Part shown: piece by piece, positions 1 to 6,836 of the stretch | Layout: each line of letters opens with the position of its first letter | How positions within the stretch are numbered: position 1 is the first letter of the stretch | From: Candidatus Nitrosopumilus sp. | Lineage (GTDB): Archaea; Thermoproteota; Nitrososphaeria; Nitrososphaerales; Nitrosopumilaceae | Length of the DNA: 10,416 bases | Assembly (NCBI GenBank): GCA_013002265.1 | Contig: JABDKK010000034.1 | Coordinates: 1 to 10,416 of the forward strand | Direction of reading: 5' to 3' | Made by a program: the position numbers and the translations under genes | The notes under the pieces: generated by a model | Databases searched by the model: none | The model's input: only the letters and a program-made list of their open reading frames with translations | Told to the model about the DNA's origin: nothing

Positions 1-1185
1 TTTACAAAAAAAGCAAATGGAGCATACATTTGGGATGAAGACAATAACCGATACATTGATTTTTGCAATGGATATGGCGCCTTACTATTAGGACACAGAA
101 GAAAAGAGATCATTAATTCTGTAACAAAACAACTTACTAAAGGAACCCTTTACTGTACTCCAACTGAAGCTGAAATTGAATTATCAAAACTAATCATAAA
201 GAATTTTCCATCAATTGACAAAGTTCGACTGGTAAATACTGGAGGTGAAGCTACAATGACTGCAATTAGACTTGCCCGTGGTTTTACAAAAAAGAAAAAG
301 ATCATAAAGTTTGAAGGATGTTATCATGGTGCACACGATTCAGTATTAGTAAAAGCAGGTTCTGGTTCAGCTCACAATGGAATTTCTGTATCTGATGGCG
401 GATTAGATGAAGTATCAAAAAATACTTTGGTTGCACAGTACAACAATATTGAAGATTTTCAAAAAATCATTGACAAGAATAAAGACATTGCTGGAGTTAT
501 TGTAGAGCCAATATTGGCAAACATGGGGTTAATTTTACCTGAAAAAAATTTTCTATATGATTTAAGAAAGATTACAAAGGAAAACAACATACCGTTAATT
601 TTTGATGAAGTAGTTACGGGATTTCGTGTAGCACCAGGTGGGACACAAGAGCATTTTGGAATAAAGCCTGATATTACTACAATGGCTAAGGCCTTAAGCA
701 ATGGATTTGCAATAGCTGCAGTAGGTGGCAGAAAAGAAATAATGGATTTGCTATCTCCTGGAGGAAAAGTTTACCAAGCAAGTACCTTTGCAGGAAATCC
801 CGTTTCTGTTAGTGCTGCAATAAGTTCCATTAAGACAATAAACAAAATCAAAAATAAACTATATTCAAAACTAGAACGATTCAATTTACTTTTTAGCACA
901 TCTTTAGATGATATGGCAACTGATATGGGAATCGCACACCAGATAAATTTTGCTTCATCAATGTTTCAGATATTCTTTACAAACAAGCCTGTAGTTGACT
1001 ACAAAACCTCTAAAAACGCAGATGCAAAAAAATTCCAAAAATTGTTCAAAACCCTTCTAAAACACGGTGTATTTATTGCTCCCTCTCAGTTTGAAGTGGT
1101 ATTTCTTTCAGATGCTCATTCAGAAAATGACTTGAATAAAACACTTGATGCATATCATAGTGCTTTTAAATCGGTGAAAAATTGA
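1..1185 (+). CDS. hemL: Glutamate-1-semialdehyde 2,1-aminomutase, 5'-truncated by the window edge
   Basis: PLP enzyme that shifts the amino group of glutamate-1-semialdehyde to give 5-aminolevulinate, the last step of the C5 route into tetrapyrroles; cytoplasmic. The frame is open from base 1, and 394 residues are visible. The family is about 425-430 long, so roughly 35 N-terminal residues are missing and the real start lies upstream; the ATG at 256 is an internal Met. Visible hallmarks are GAYIWDEDNNRYIDF near the start, the aminotransferase helix ATMTAIRLARGF (codons from 253), CYHGAHDS, the PLP-binding FDEVVTGFR, and MAKALSNGF, whose Lys (codon 688-690) should be the Schiff-base lysine. 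It ends with GVFIAPSQFE, typical of HemL rather than other class III aminotransferases. An oddity is NTGGEAT where the family usually has NSGTEAT. It is the first visible gene of an operon with hemC, overlapping it by four bases. The family call is firm. Confidence 0.95.
   Translation, partial: FTKKANGAYIWDEDNNRYIDFCNGYGALLLGHRRKEIINSVTKQLTKGTLYCTPTEAEIELSKLIIKNFPSIDKVRLVNTGGEATMTAIRLARGFTKKKKIIKFEGCYHGAHDSVLVKAGSGSAHNGISVSDGGLDEVSKNTLVAQYNNIEDFQKIIDKNKDIAGVIVEPILANMGLILPEKNFLYDLRKITKENNIPLIFDEVVTGFRVAPGGTQEHFGIKPDITTMAKALSNGFAIAAVGGRKEIMDLLSPGGKVYQASTFAGNPVSVSAAISSIKTINKIKNKLYSKLERFNLLFSTSLDDMATDMGIAHQINFASSMFQIFFTNKPVVDYKTSKNADAKKFQKLFKTLLKHGVFIAPSQFEVVFLSDAHSENDLNKTLDAYHSAFKSVKN
1173..1177 (+). 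promoter_or_regulatory. Shine-Dalgarno GGTGA deciding the hemC TTG start
   Basis: GGTGA lies four bases before the TTG at 1182 and matches the core archaeal anti-Shine-Dalgarno partner. No ATG or GTG is available nearby in this frame that would preserve the HemC N-terminus, so this site supports initiation at TTG, inside the end of hemL. Confidence 0.55.
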
Positions 1186-2117
1186 AGTATGTAGTAGGTG
1201 CACGTGGAAGCAAATTATCTATTGCACAAACCAATTGGGTGATTTCAGAATTAAAAAAAGTAAATCCTGATTTAGAATTTGAAATTAAAACAATAACTAC
1301 AAAGGGTGACACTGATGCAAGACCATTATTTACCATAGATCAAAAAGGAATCTTTGAGAAAGAAATTGACAAAGCAGTTGCTCAAAGCAAAATTGATTTT
1401 GCAGTTCACAGTCTCAAAGATGTTCCATCACAAATTGATGAAAAACTATTGCTAGCATGCATTCCAAAACGTGAGGCAGTCAATGATGTTTTTATCTCAT
1501 CAGATGACTCTACCCTTGATTCTATAAAATCTGGATCTGTTATTGGAACAAGCTCACTTAGACGCGCAGTACAAATTTCTAGAATTAGATCTGATGTTAA
1601 AGTAAAACCTATCAGAGGAAATATTGAAACGAGAATTAGAAAAGTTAATGGTGAAAATTACGATGCAATTGTTCTAGCTCAAGCTGGAATCTCTAGATTA
1701 GGCGTTGATGTAAAATGTTCTGCATTACCAATTAATGATTTTTCTCCATCTCCTGGACAAGGAGCTATTGCTATTGTTTCCCGAAAAGATGACGCCCAAA
1801 CAATTTCCATGCTAAAATCAATTGAGGATCCTGATTCAAGGCTGGAGATAGAGGCAGAACGTGCGCTTTCAGACTTTGTTGACTCTGGATGTAGATTTCC
1901 AGTAGGTGCATATGCAAAGTCAAATGGGACAGAGATGATCCTTGATGTAAAAGCATTTTCAGTTGATGGGAAAAAATCCTTGCATGTGAAAAAATCAGGT
2001 GATAAAACAAATCCAAAATCTATTGGGAAAGAAGCTGGAGAAGAACTTCGTGAGAATGGCGTAAATGATCTTGCATTAAATTGGAGAGAAAAAGTGGAGG
2101 AATGGAATAGCATATGA
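1182..2117 (+). CDS. hemC: Hydroxymethylbilane synthase (porphobilinogen deaminase)
   Basis: Polymerises four porphobilinogens into linear hydroxymethylbilane using a covalently bound dipyrromethane cofactor. It has 311 residues, the normal family length. The N-terminus KYVVGARGSKLSIAQT is the standard first strand and phosphate-binding turn, which fixes the start at the TTG of 1182 (TTGA overlap with the hemL stop). Other landmarks are FAVHSLKDVP with the catalytic Asp at 80, GTSSLRRAVQ at about 122-131 with the substrate-binding arginines, PIRGNIETR at 143-151, SPGQGAIAI at 190-198, and DSGCRFPVGAY at 234-244, where Cys237 should carry the cofactor. All key residues are present. It lies between hemL and the methyltransferase gene, overlapping the latter by ATGA, so it is probably translated from the same operon transcript. 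The identification is secure. Confidence 0.96.
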   Translation: MKYVVGARGSKLSIAQTNWVISELKKVNPDLEFEIKTITTKGDTDARPLFTIDQKGIFEKEIDKAVAQSKIDFAVHSLKDVPSQIDEKLLLACIPKREAVNDVFISSDDSTLDSIKSGSVIGTSSLRRAVQISRIRSDVKVKPIRGNIETRIRKVNGENYDAIVLAQAGISRLGVDVKCSALPINDFSPSPGQGAIAIVSRKDDAQTISMLKSIEDPDSRLEIEAERALSDFVDSGCRFPVGAYAKSNGTEMILDVKAFSVDGKKSLHVKKSGDKTNPKSIGKEAGEELRENGVNDLALNWREKVEEWNSI

Positions 2118-2854
2118 GTGGAAAAGTGTATCTTGTTGGGGCCGGACCTGGTGATAGTAAATTAATTACATTAAGAGCAGTAGAACTACTTCAAAAAGCA
2201 GATGTTGTTTTGTATGACCGCTTGGTAAGCAAAAAAATCATCTCCATGATTCCAAAGTCTACAGAAAAAATCTATGTTGGACGAGCAGTAGGTGATGATA
2301 CAACCCACCAAAACTCTACAAATGATTTAATGGTAAAACATGCAAAATCTAAAAGAAATATTGTTAGACTAAAGGGTGGTGATCCCATTATCTTTGGACG
2401 TGGTGGAGAAGAAGCAGAATTTCTAAAAGAGCACAAAATAAAATATGAAATTGTTCCTGGAATTACTTCTGGAATTGGCTCGGCAACATATGCTGGAATT
2501 CCACTGACTCATAGAAAGTATGCATCTTCTGTAGTCTTTGTAACAGGACACGAAGATCCTCAAAAAAGTAACGAAGTTGTAAAATGGAAGAGATTAGCAA
2601 AATCAGTTGATACCATAGTGATTATGATGGGGCTTTCGCGAATTGATGTAATTTGCAAACAACTCATAGCAGGTGGAATGGATAAAACTACTCCTGTTGC
2701 TGTGATTCAAAATGGAACTACCTCAAAGCAGAAAATGATCAAAGGAACAGTATCTAACATTGCAAAAAAGGTAAAAGAAAACAACATAACTCCTCCCACA
2801 AACATCATTATTGGTAAAGTAGTTAATTTATCTGACACTATAGGGTGGAAATAG
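2114..2854 (+). CDS. cobA: Uroporphyrinogen-III C-methyltransferase (SUMT)
   Basis: SAM-dependent enzyme that methylates uroporphyrinogen III at C2 and C7 to give precorrin-2, the entry to cobalamin and siroheme. It has 246 residues, a stand-alone SUMT without the CysG dehydrogenase/chelatase domain. Tetrapyrrole methylase motifs appear in order: VYLVGAGPGDSKLITLRA from residue 5, ADVVLYDRLV at 29-38, RLKGGDPIIFGRGGEE at 85-100, VPGITSGIGSATYAGIPLTHR beginning at 114, and a C-terminal TNIIIGKVV. VPGITS with AGIPLTHR is typical of SUMT rather than the later precorrin methylases. Its ATG overlaps the hemC stop (ATGA), and hemD begins one base after its stop. Lying between hemC and hemD, it suggests that a major use of uroporphyrinogen III here is precorrin-2, fitting the known B12 production of ammonia-oxidising archaea. 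No heme-specific decarboxylase is seen in the window. Confidence 0.95.
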   Translation: MSGKVYLVGAGPGDSKLITLRAVELLQKADVVLYDRLVSKKIISMIPKSTEKIYVGRAVGDDTTHQNSTNDLMVKHAKSKRNIVRLKGGDPIIFGRGGEEAEFLKEHKIKYEIVPGITSGIGSATYAGIPLTHRKYASSVVFVTGHEDPQKSNEVVKWKRLAKSVDTIVIMMGLSRIDVICKQLIAGGMDKTTPVAVIQNGTTSKQKMIKGTVSNIAKKVKENNITPPTNIIIGKVVNLSDTIGWK

Positions 2855-2855
2855 A

Positions 2856-3656
2856 ATGCTTGATGGAAAAACAATTGCAATAACTCGCTCACAAGACGAT
2901 GCATCAGAATTCATAAATCTTGCAAAGCAAAACAATGCTATCCCTATCGCATTACCTACAATTGAACTAGTCAGTAAGGGTGAAAAAATTGTCGATGAAT
3001 TTTTAGAATCAATTCAAAATTATAATCCTGATTACTCTGTTTTTATGAGTTCAAAAGCAGTTAAACTGTTATTTGATACTGCAAGAAAAGTTGGAAAACT
3101 AGAAAAATTGCAATTGGCTGTTGCAAATACAAATGTAATGTCCGTTGGTCCTAAAACTACAATCGCATTAGAACGAGAAGGAATAAAAGTTAATCATCAA
3201 CCTACTACTTTTTCATCAGTTGGTGTCGGTGAGGAATTTACACTACTTAATGCTGTTGGAAAAAAAGTGATTGTACCACGTAGTGGTGCATCCACTCCAT
3301 TTCTTAAAGAACTACTAAACAAGATTGGAATTGATGTTTTAGAAATTCATTTGTATGATGTTTGCGCTTTTAGAGATACAACTCAATGGAATGGTTTTAG
3401 AGAACTATTTTCTCAAAATAAAGTAGATGGCGTTGTTTTTACTAGCGCATCTTCGGTTCGTGGCTTTTTTGATATAATGTCAAAAGACTATGATGAAGAT
3501 TCCTTACTTGAGAATCTTGCAAAACTATCTGTAGTATCTATAGGGCCTTTTACTTCAGACGAGTTAAAAAAATTCAATGTAAAAAACACTGTTGCCGAAG
3601 TTCATACCGTTGCAGGCGCATTTGATGCAATGAAAAGCACTCTAACTATATCATGA
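2856..3656 (+). CDS. hemD: Uroporphyrinogen-III synthase
   Basis: Closes hydroxymethylbilane to uroporphyrinogen III with inversion of ring D. It has 266 residues, normal for this poorly conserved family. The start is the ATG one base after the preceding stop, with GGTGG (2844-2848) seven bases upstream. The N-terminus LDGKTIAITRSQDDASEF is typical of HemD. Two similar Rossmann-like halves are visible: FMSSKAVKLLF at about 63-73 with VMSVGPKTTIALEREGI at 94-110, and GVVFTSASSVRGFF at 192-205 with VVSIGPFTSDELKKF at 226-240. VPRSG at 140-144 lies in the segment leading into the second half. The family lacks strictly invariant catalytic residues, so the call rests on these fold motifs plus the hemC-cobA-hemD order. 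It is the last gene of the operon; the next gene has its own TATA box. Confidence 0.92.
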   Translation: MLDGKTIAITRSQDDASEFINLAKQNNAIPIALPTIELVSKGEKIVDEFLESIQNYNPDYSVFMSSKAVKLLFDTARKVGKLEKLQLAVANTNVMSVGPKTTIALEREGIKVNHQPTTFSSVGVGEEFTLLNAVGKKVIVPRSGASTPFLKELLNKIGIDVLEIHLYDVCAFRDTTQWNGFRELFSQNKVDGVVFTSASSVRGFFDIMSKDYDEDSLLENLAKLSVVSIGPFTSDELKKFNVKNTVAEVHTVAGAFDAMKSTLTIS

Positions 3657-3658
3657 TC

Positions 3659-3669
3659 AAATTATAATA
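3659..3669 (+). promoter_or_regulatory. TATA box for the small His-rich gene (probably leaderless)
   Basis: AAATTATAATA contains TTATAATA at 3662-3669. Its centre lies about 25-26 bases before the ATG at 3691, the usual archaeal distance from TATA box to transcription start. The transcript would therefore begin at or next to the start codon, leaving no leader, which is common in archaea. No Shine-Dalgarno sequence precedes the ATG, consistent with this. The upstream ATCAAA is a weak partial match to a B-recognition element. Confidence 0.6.
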
Positions 3670-3690
3670 CTCAGAAAAATATTACTACTT

Positions 3691-3915
3691 ATGGAATATG
3701 AGATAAAAAAGAAGATTCACATCACATGCCCTCATTGTGAAAAAGCAATAGAGACAGAAATTGAACTTGAATTAGAAATCGAGGAAAAAAAGAAAGATGA
3801 GAAAAAACATCACAAAGAACACAAGCACAAAGATAACAAAGAACACAAGCACAAAGATCACAAAAATGATAATAGCAACCAAAATAGGAATCTAAAAAAT
3901 ACTGACTTTCATTGA
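3691..3915 (+). CDS. Small CPHC-containing His/Lys-rich protein, putative metal-binding
   Basis: I do not recognise a named family. The 74-residue product has three parts. Residues 1-19 are strand-like and contain TCPHCEKA, a single CxxC knuckle (Cys13, Cys16, with His10 and His15 nearby). Residues 20-39 are strongly charged, with alternating ETEIELELEIEE followed by lysines. Residues 40-57 are His-rich, with two copies of KEHKHKD, and the last 15 residues are Asn/Lys-rich and probably disordered. There are ten histidines in all, and no signal peptide or membrane segment. One CxxC is only half of a zinc ribbon, so a metal site might form by dimerisation. The gene has its own TATA box and a T-rich tract after it, so it may be a single-gene transcript. 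A role in buffering or delivering Ni, Co, Zn, Cu or Fe is inference from composition and from lying between tetrapyrrole and Fe-S genes. Low complexity leaves some doubt, but promoter and CxxC support a real gene. Confidence 0.68.
   Translation: MEYEIKKKIHITCPHCEKAIETEIELELEIEEKKKDEKKHHKEHKHKDNKEHKHKDHKNDNSNQNRNLKNTDFH
3811..3858 (+). repeat. Two-copy 24-bp tandem repeat encoding the His-rich tail
   Basis: Bases 3811-3834 and 3835-3858 are two adjacent 24-bp units differing only at their first base (C versus A). Each encodes one octapeptide, HKEHKHKD or NKEHKHKD. A degenerate beginning of a third unit (CACAAA) follows at 3859. Because the unit is a multiple of three, gain or loss of copies keeps the frame and only changes the number of histidines. 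Confidence 0.9.
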
Positions 3916-3919
3916 AACA

Positions 3920-3974
3920 TATTTTTCTTCATCGCATCTTAGCTCTAGCTATTTAGCTGTGCCTATTTTTCCTC
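3920..3974 (+). terminator. Probable archaeal T-rich termination region
   Basis: Two similar T-rich tracts, TATTTTTCTTC at 3920-3930 and TATTTTTCCTC at 3964-3974, follow the small gene and precede the sufB promoter. Archaeal RNA polymerase terminates at such non-template T tracts without needing a strong hairpin. The AGCT-rich stretch between them (about 3940-3957) could form only a weak stem. Position and composition fit a terminator, but five Ts is modest for an AT-rich genome. Confidence 0.4.
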
Positions 3975-3978
3975 ATGT

Positions 3979-3988
3979 ATTTATAATA
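3979..3988 (+). promoter_or_regulatory. TATA box of the SUF operon
   Basis: ATTTATAATA contains the same TTATAATA core (3981-3988) as the promoter of the preceding small gene. Transcription would be expected to start near 4008-4010, on top of the in-frame ATG at 4008 and downstream of the ATG at 3999. It is the only clear promoter-like sequence ahead of the six-gene sufB-to-9187 run. Confidence 0.6.
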
Positions 3989-4007
3989 TAACGGGGTTAT
4001 GACAAGC

Positions 4008-5408
4008 ATGGCAACAGAAAATCTTGACATGGATTATTCAAAATATGATTTTAAAGATTCTACAGAACTATATGTTCACCTTAGTAAGAAAGGCCTCTCA
4101 AAAGAGACAGTGATTAGCATCAGTAAGATGAAAGATGAACCAGATTGGATGCTTGAATTTAGACTAAGAGCATTTGAGATTTTTATGAAAAAACCCATGC
4201 CAACTTGGGGTGGAGATCTTAGTACTATTGATTTTCAAAATATTTACTATTATGCTAAGGCATCTGATAAAGTAGAAAAGAACTGGGATGATGTTCCAGA
4301 TAATGTCAAAAAAACATTTGACAAACTTGGGATTCCAGAGGCAGAAAAGAAATTCTTAGCAGGTGTTGGTGCACAATACGAATCTGAGGTTGTATACCAC
4401 AGTCTAAGAGAAGACTTGGCAAAGCAGGGTGTTCTCTTTTTAGATACTGATGCAGCTCTCAAAGAACACCCTGAAATTTTCAAAAAATATTTTGGTAAAA
4501 TCATTCCTCCAGAGGATAACAAATTTGCCGCACTAAACAGTGCCGTTTGGAGTGGTGGCTCGTTTATCTACATTCCACCTGGCGTCAAAGTTGACATGCC
4601 ACTACAAGCATACTTTAGAATTAATGCTGAAAACATTGGACAATTTGAAAGAACACTGATTATCGCTGATGAGGGTTCTGAAGTTCATTATATTGAAGGG
4701 TGTACAGCTCCTGTTTACTCCTCTGAATCATTGCATTCAGCAGTAGTGGAACTAGTTGCACACAAAGATGCAAAGCTACGTTACACAACAATTCAGAATT
4801 GGAGTAGTGATGTCTATAATCTGGTTACAAAACGTGCGTATGCATATGAAGGAGCAACTGTTGAATGGATTGATGGAAACATTGGAAGTAAGCTTACAAT
4901 GAAATATCCTGGAATCTATTTGATGGGGGAAAGAGCTTATGGTGAAACACTATCTATTGCATTTGCTGGTAAAGGTCAACACCAAGATACAGGCGCAAAA
5001 ATGGTTCATCTGGCACCAAATACAACATCCAAAATTACCTCCAAGTCTGTTAGTAGATTAGATGGACGTTCAACTTACAGAGGATTACTAAATGTGGCAA
5101 AAGGCGCTACTAATGTTAAAGCAACTGTAAGATGTGATGCATTACTATTAGATGATACATCAAAAACTGATACTTATCCATACATGGAAATCAACCAAGA
5201 AGACGCAACTATTACTCACGAGGCAACAGTTGGAAAAATTGGAGATGAGCAAATCTTCTATTTAATGTCGAGAGGATTTACTGAAGAAGAAGCATTATCA
5301 TTAATTGTTAATGGCTTCATGGAACCATTCACCAAAGAACTACCAATGGAATATGCAGTTGAATTAAACAGACTCATCAAATTAGAAATGGATGACTCTG
5401 TGGGATAA
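4008..5408 (+). CDS. sufB: Fe-S cluster assembly scaffold protein SufB
   Basis: Core subunit of the SufB-SufC-SufD scaffold, which receives persulfide sulfur and iron and builds Fe-S clusters in the cytosol. It has 466 residues from the ATG at 4008; an in-frame ATG at 3999 would add three. I prefer 4008 because the TATA box at 3981-3988 puts the transcript start there. After a helical N-terminal part (to about 165) comes the parallel beta-helix core, beginning around FAALNSAVWSGGSFIYIPPG (174-193). Visible functional residues are Cys232 in EGCTAP, Cys376 in VRCDALLL (equivalent of E. coli Cys405) and Glu405 in THEATVGKIGDEQIFY (equivalent of Glu434). The C-terminal SRGFTEEEALSLIVNGF is the region that in the family contacts SufC. 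It is followed 26 bp later by the paralogous sufD. No sufC is adjacent. The call is firm; only the start is open. Confidence 0.95.
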   Translation: MATENLDMDYSKYDFKDSTELYVHLSKKGLSKETVISISKMKDEPDWMLEFRLRAFEIFMKKPMPTWGGDLSTIDFQNIYYYAKASDKVEKNWDDVPDNVKKTFDKLGIPEAEKKFLAGVGAQYESEVVYHSLREDLAKQGVLFLDTDAALKEHPEIFKKYFGKIIPPEDNKFAALNSAVWSGGSFIYIPPGVKVDMPLQAYFRINAENIGQFERTLIIADEGSEVHYIEGCTAPVYSSESLHSAVVELVAHKDAKLRYTTIQNWSSDVYNLVTKRAYAYEGATVEWIDGNIGSKLTMKYPGIYLMGERAYGETLSIAFAGKGQHQDTGAKMVHLAPNTTSKITSKSVSRLDGRSTYRGLLNVAKGATNVKATVRCDALLLDDTSKTDTYPYMEINQEDATITHEATVGKIGDEQIFYLMSRGFTEEEALSLIVNGFMEPFTKELPMEYAVELNRLIKLEMDDSVG

Positions 5409-5434
5409 AACCCATCAATTCGTTTTGAATAACC

Positions 5435-6835
5435 ATGTCTCAAGAAACTTTATCAAAACTTAACTCAAGTCACATAGATGAGATTTCTTCATCCCACAAT
5501 GAACCCGATTGGTTAAAAGACTATAGAAAAAATTCTCTTTCAATCTATTCTAGTCTCCCAATTGAAATGTCTCCTCTTTACAACAAGTACACTGATGCAA
5601 AAAAGATGGATCCTGAAAAAGTCTCACTATCAAACTCTACAACTGAAACAATCCCACAATTCCTCGAAAAAAGGTTATCTGAACTACAAAATGAAATATG
5701 CATTATTCAAATTGGAACAAACATTCACAGAATTAATCTTCCTGATGATTTAAAATCAAAAGGACTTGTAATATCTTCAATCTCTGATGCAATTAAAAAT
5801 AATTCAGAACTTGTAAAAAAAGCACTTGAAACATCAAACTCTAAAGATGATAAATTTACAGCACTCAACAATGCCGCCTTTAATTCAGGAGTATTTATCC
5901 ACATCCCACGCAATCTGATATTAGATAAACCAATTCACTTTTTGACTTGTCTTTCTGAGGATGGTCACTCTACAATATCTAGAAATGTAATTTTTGCAGA
6001 TGAGAGTAGCAAAGCAATAATTGTACAAGAGATGTATTCCCCAAAGATTACAACTCAGCAGGCATATCTTGAATTACTAAATACAACACTTGGTGCAAAC
6101 GCACAACTTGATGTCACTACTCTACAAATGATGGATCAACACGCAGTAAACTTTTCAACACGCAGAACTGATTTAGGACAAGATGCCAAAGTTAACTGGT
6201 ATTCTGGTTTATTTGGCTCTATGCTATCACGATACAAAATAGATTATTTTCTAAATGGTTCTGGTGCATCAACTAATGACTCTGAAGTAATTTTTGGAAA
6301 TGATGAGCAGTCCTTTGATATTCAAACAAATGTTAATCATGAGAATCCATCTACTGAAGCTAGAGTTGTTGAAAAGTCAATTTTGAGAAACAAATCAAAA
6401 TCTCTATTCAAAGGAATGATTAGAATTAAAGAACATGCAGCAAAATCAAACTCATTTTTGTCTGGCCGTTCAATTCTACTAGATAAAGATGCAAAATCTG
6501 ATGCAATACCTGGATTGGAAATTTTTACAAATGATGTAAAGGCTACTCACTCTGCATCTGTTGCACAAATTGATGAAGAACAAATTTTCTATCTTCAAAC
6601 TAGATGTCTAAGCCGTGAGGAAGCAGAGCGAACTATTGTTGAAGGATTCTTAGAACCTCTCTCTAGAAAGATGTCATTTCAGGTTAGAGCATGGATTGCA
6701 TATCTTATTGAATCCAAATGGGACAACAAAGAACTTACAATTAACACCGATCAAGAATTAGCAAAGTTTGTAGAAATTGAGGAGACTCGTTATAACGAAG
6801 ACTCTGAAATTGAGCAGCACTACAAGTATCGGTGA
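5435..6835 (+). CDS. sufD: Fe-S cluster assembly protein SufD
   Basis: Partner of SufB in the SUF scaffold. It has 466 residues, about 40 longer than E. coli SufD. It is a clear paralogue of the preceding gene: FTALNNAAFNSGVFIHIPRN at 141-160 mirrors the matching SufB segment, and ATHSASVAQIDEEQIFYL at 370-387 mirrors the SufB THEATV region. His372 corresponds to the SufD histidine (E. coli His360) thought to pair with the SufB cysteine in forming the nascent cluster, and the SufB catalytic Cys and Glu are not present at the equivalent places; this is why I call it SufD rather than a second SufB. LSREEAERTIVEGFLEPL at 392-409 is the SufC-contact region. About 37 residues rich in Glu and Asn follow the core (from 430), a tail whose role I cannot assign. 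Its TGA overlaps the GTG of the Rieske gene. Confidence 0.93.
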   Translation: MSQETLSKLNSSHIDEISSSHNEPDWLKDYRKNSLSIYSSLPIEMSPLYNKYTDAKKMDPEKVSLSNSTTETIPQFLEKRLSELQNEICIIQIGTNIHRINLPDDLKSKGLVISSISDAIKNNSELVKKALETSNSKDDKFTALNNAAFNSGVFIHIPRNLILDKPIHFLTCLSEDGHSTISRNVIFADESSKAIIVQEMYSPKITTQQAYLELLNTTLGANAQLDVTTLQMMDQHAVNFSTRRTDLGQDAKVNWYSGLFGSMLSRYKIDYFLNGSGASTNDSEVIFGNDEQSFDIQTNVNHENPSTEARVVEKSILRNKSKSLFKGMIRIKEHAAKSNSFLSGRSILLDKDAKSDAIPGLEIFTNDVKATHSASVAQIDEEQIFYLQTRCLSREEAERTIVEGFLEPLSRKMSFQVRAWIAYLIESKWDNKELTINTDQELAKFVEIEETRYNEDSEIEQHYKYR

Positions 6836-6836
6836 T
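6831..6836 (+). promoter_or_regulatory. Shine-Dalgarno GGTGAT at the sufD/Rieske junction
   Basis: GGTGAT overlaps the sufD stop and lies four bases before an in-frame TTG at 6841. The GGTGA-to-TTG geometry resembles the hemC start at 1173-1184. It competes with the GTG at 6832, which is embedded in the same bases, as the real initiation signal of the Rieske gene. Confidence 0.45.

Noticed and set aside
256..258. ATG considered as the start of hemL
   Set aside because: The frame is open upstream to base 1 and encodes conserved HemL residues such as the GAYIWD segment, so the ATG is internal.
1679..2113. 144-codon open frame on the - strand inside hemC
   Set aside because: It is opposite a fully conserved hemC, has a Ser/Phe-rich composition typical of antisense readings, and shows no recognisable motif or promoter.
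3940..3957. AGCT-rich stretch (three AGCT copies) considered as a hairpin terminator or operator
   Set aside because: AGCT is itself a four-base palindrome and the longest stem is only four to five pairs; too weak to call either a terminator hairpin or a regulator site.
3916..4007. Intergenic region checked for a tRNA or other small RNA
   Set aside because: No cloverleaf, no tRNA A- or B-box pattern and low G+C; promoter and T tracts explain the sequence.
4250..4522. 90-codon open frame on the - strand inside sufB
   Set aside because: Shadow of sufB with no motif and no plausible promoter; sufB is intact across the region.
5562..5753. 63-codon open frame on the + strand within sufD, alternate frame
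   Set aside because: Lies fully inside the sufD coding region, Lys/Leu-rich shadow composition, no independent start signal.
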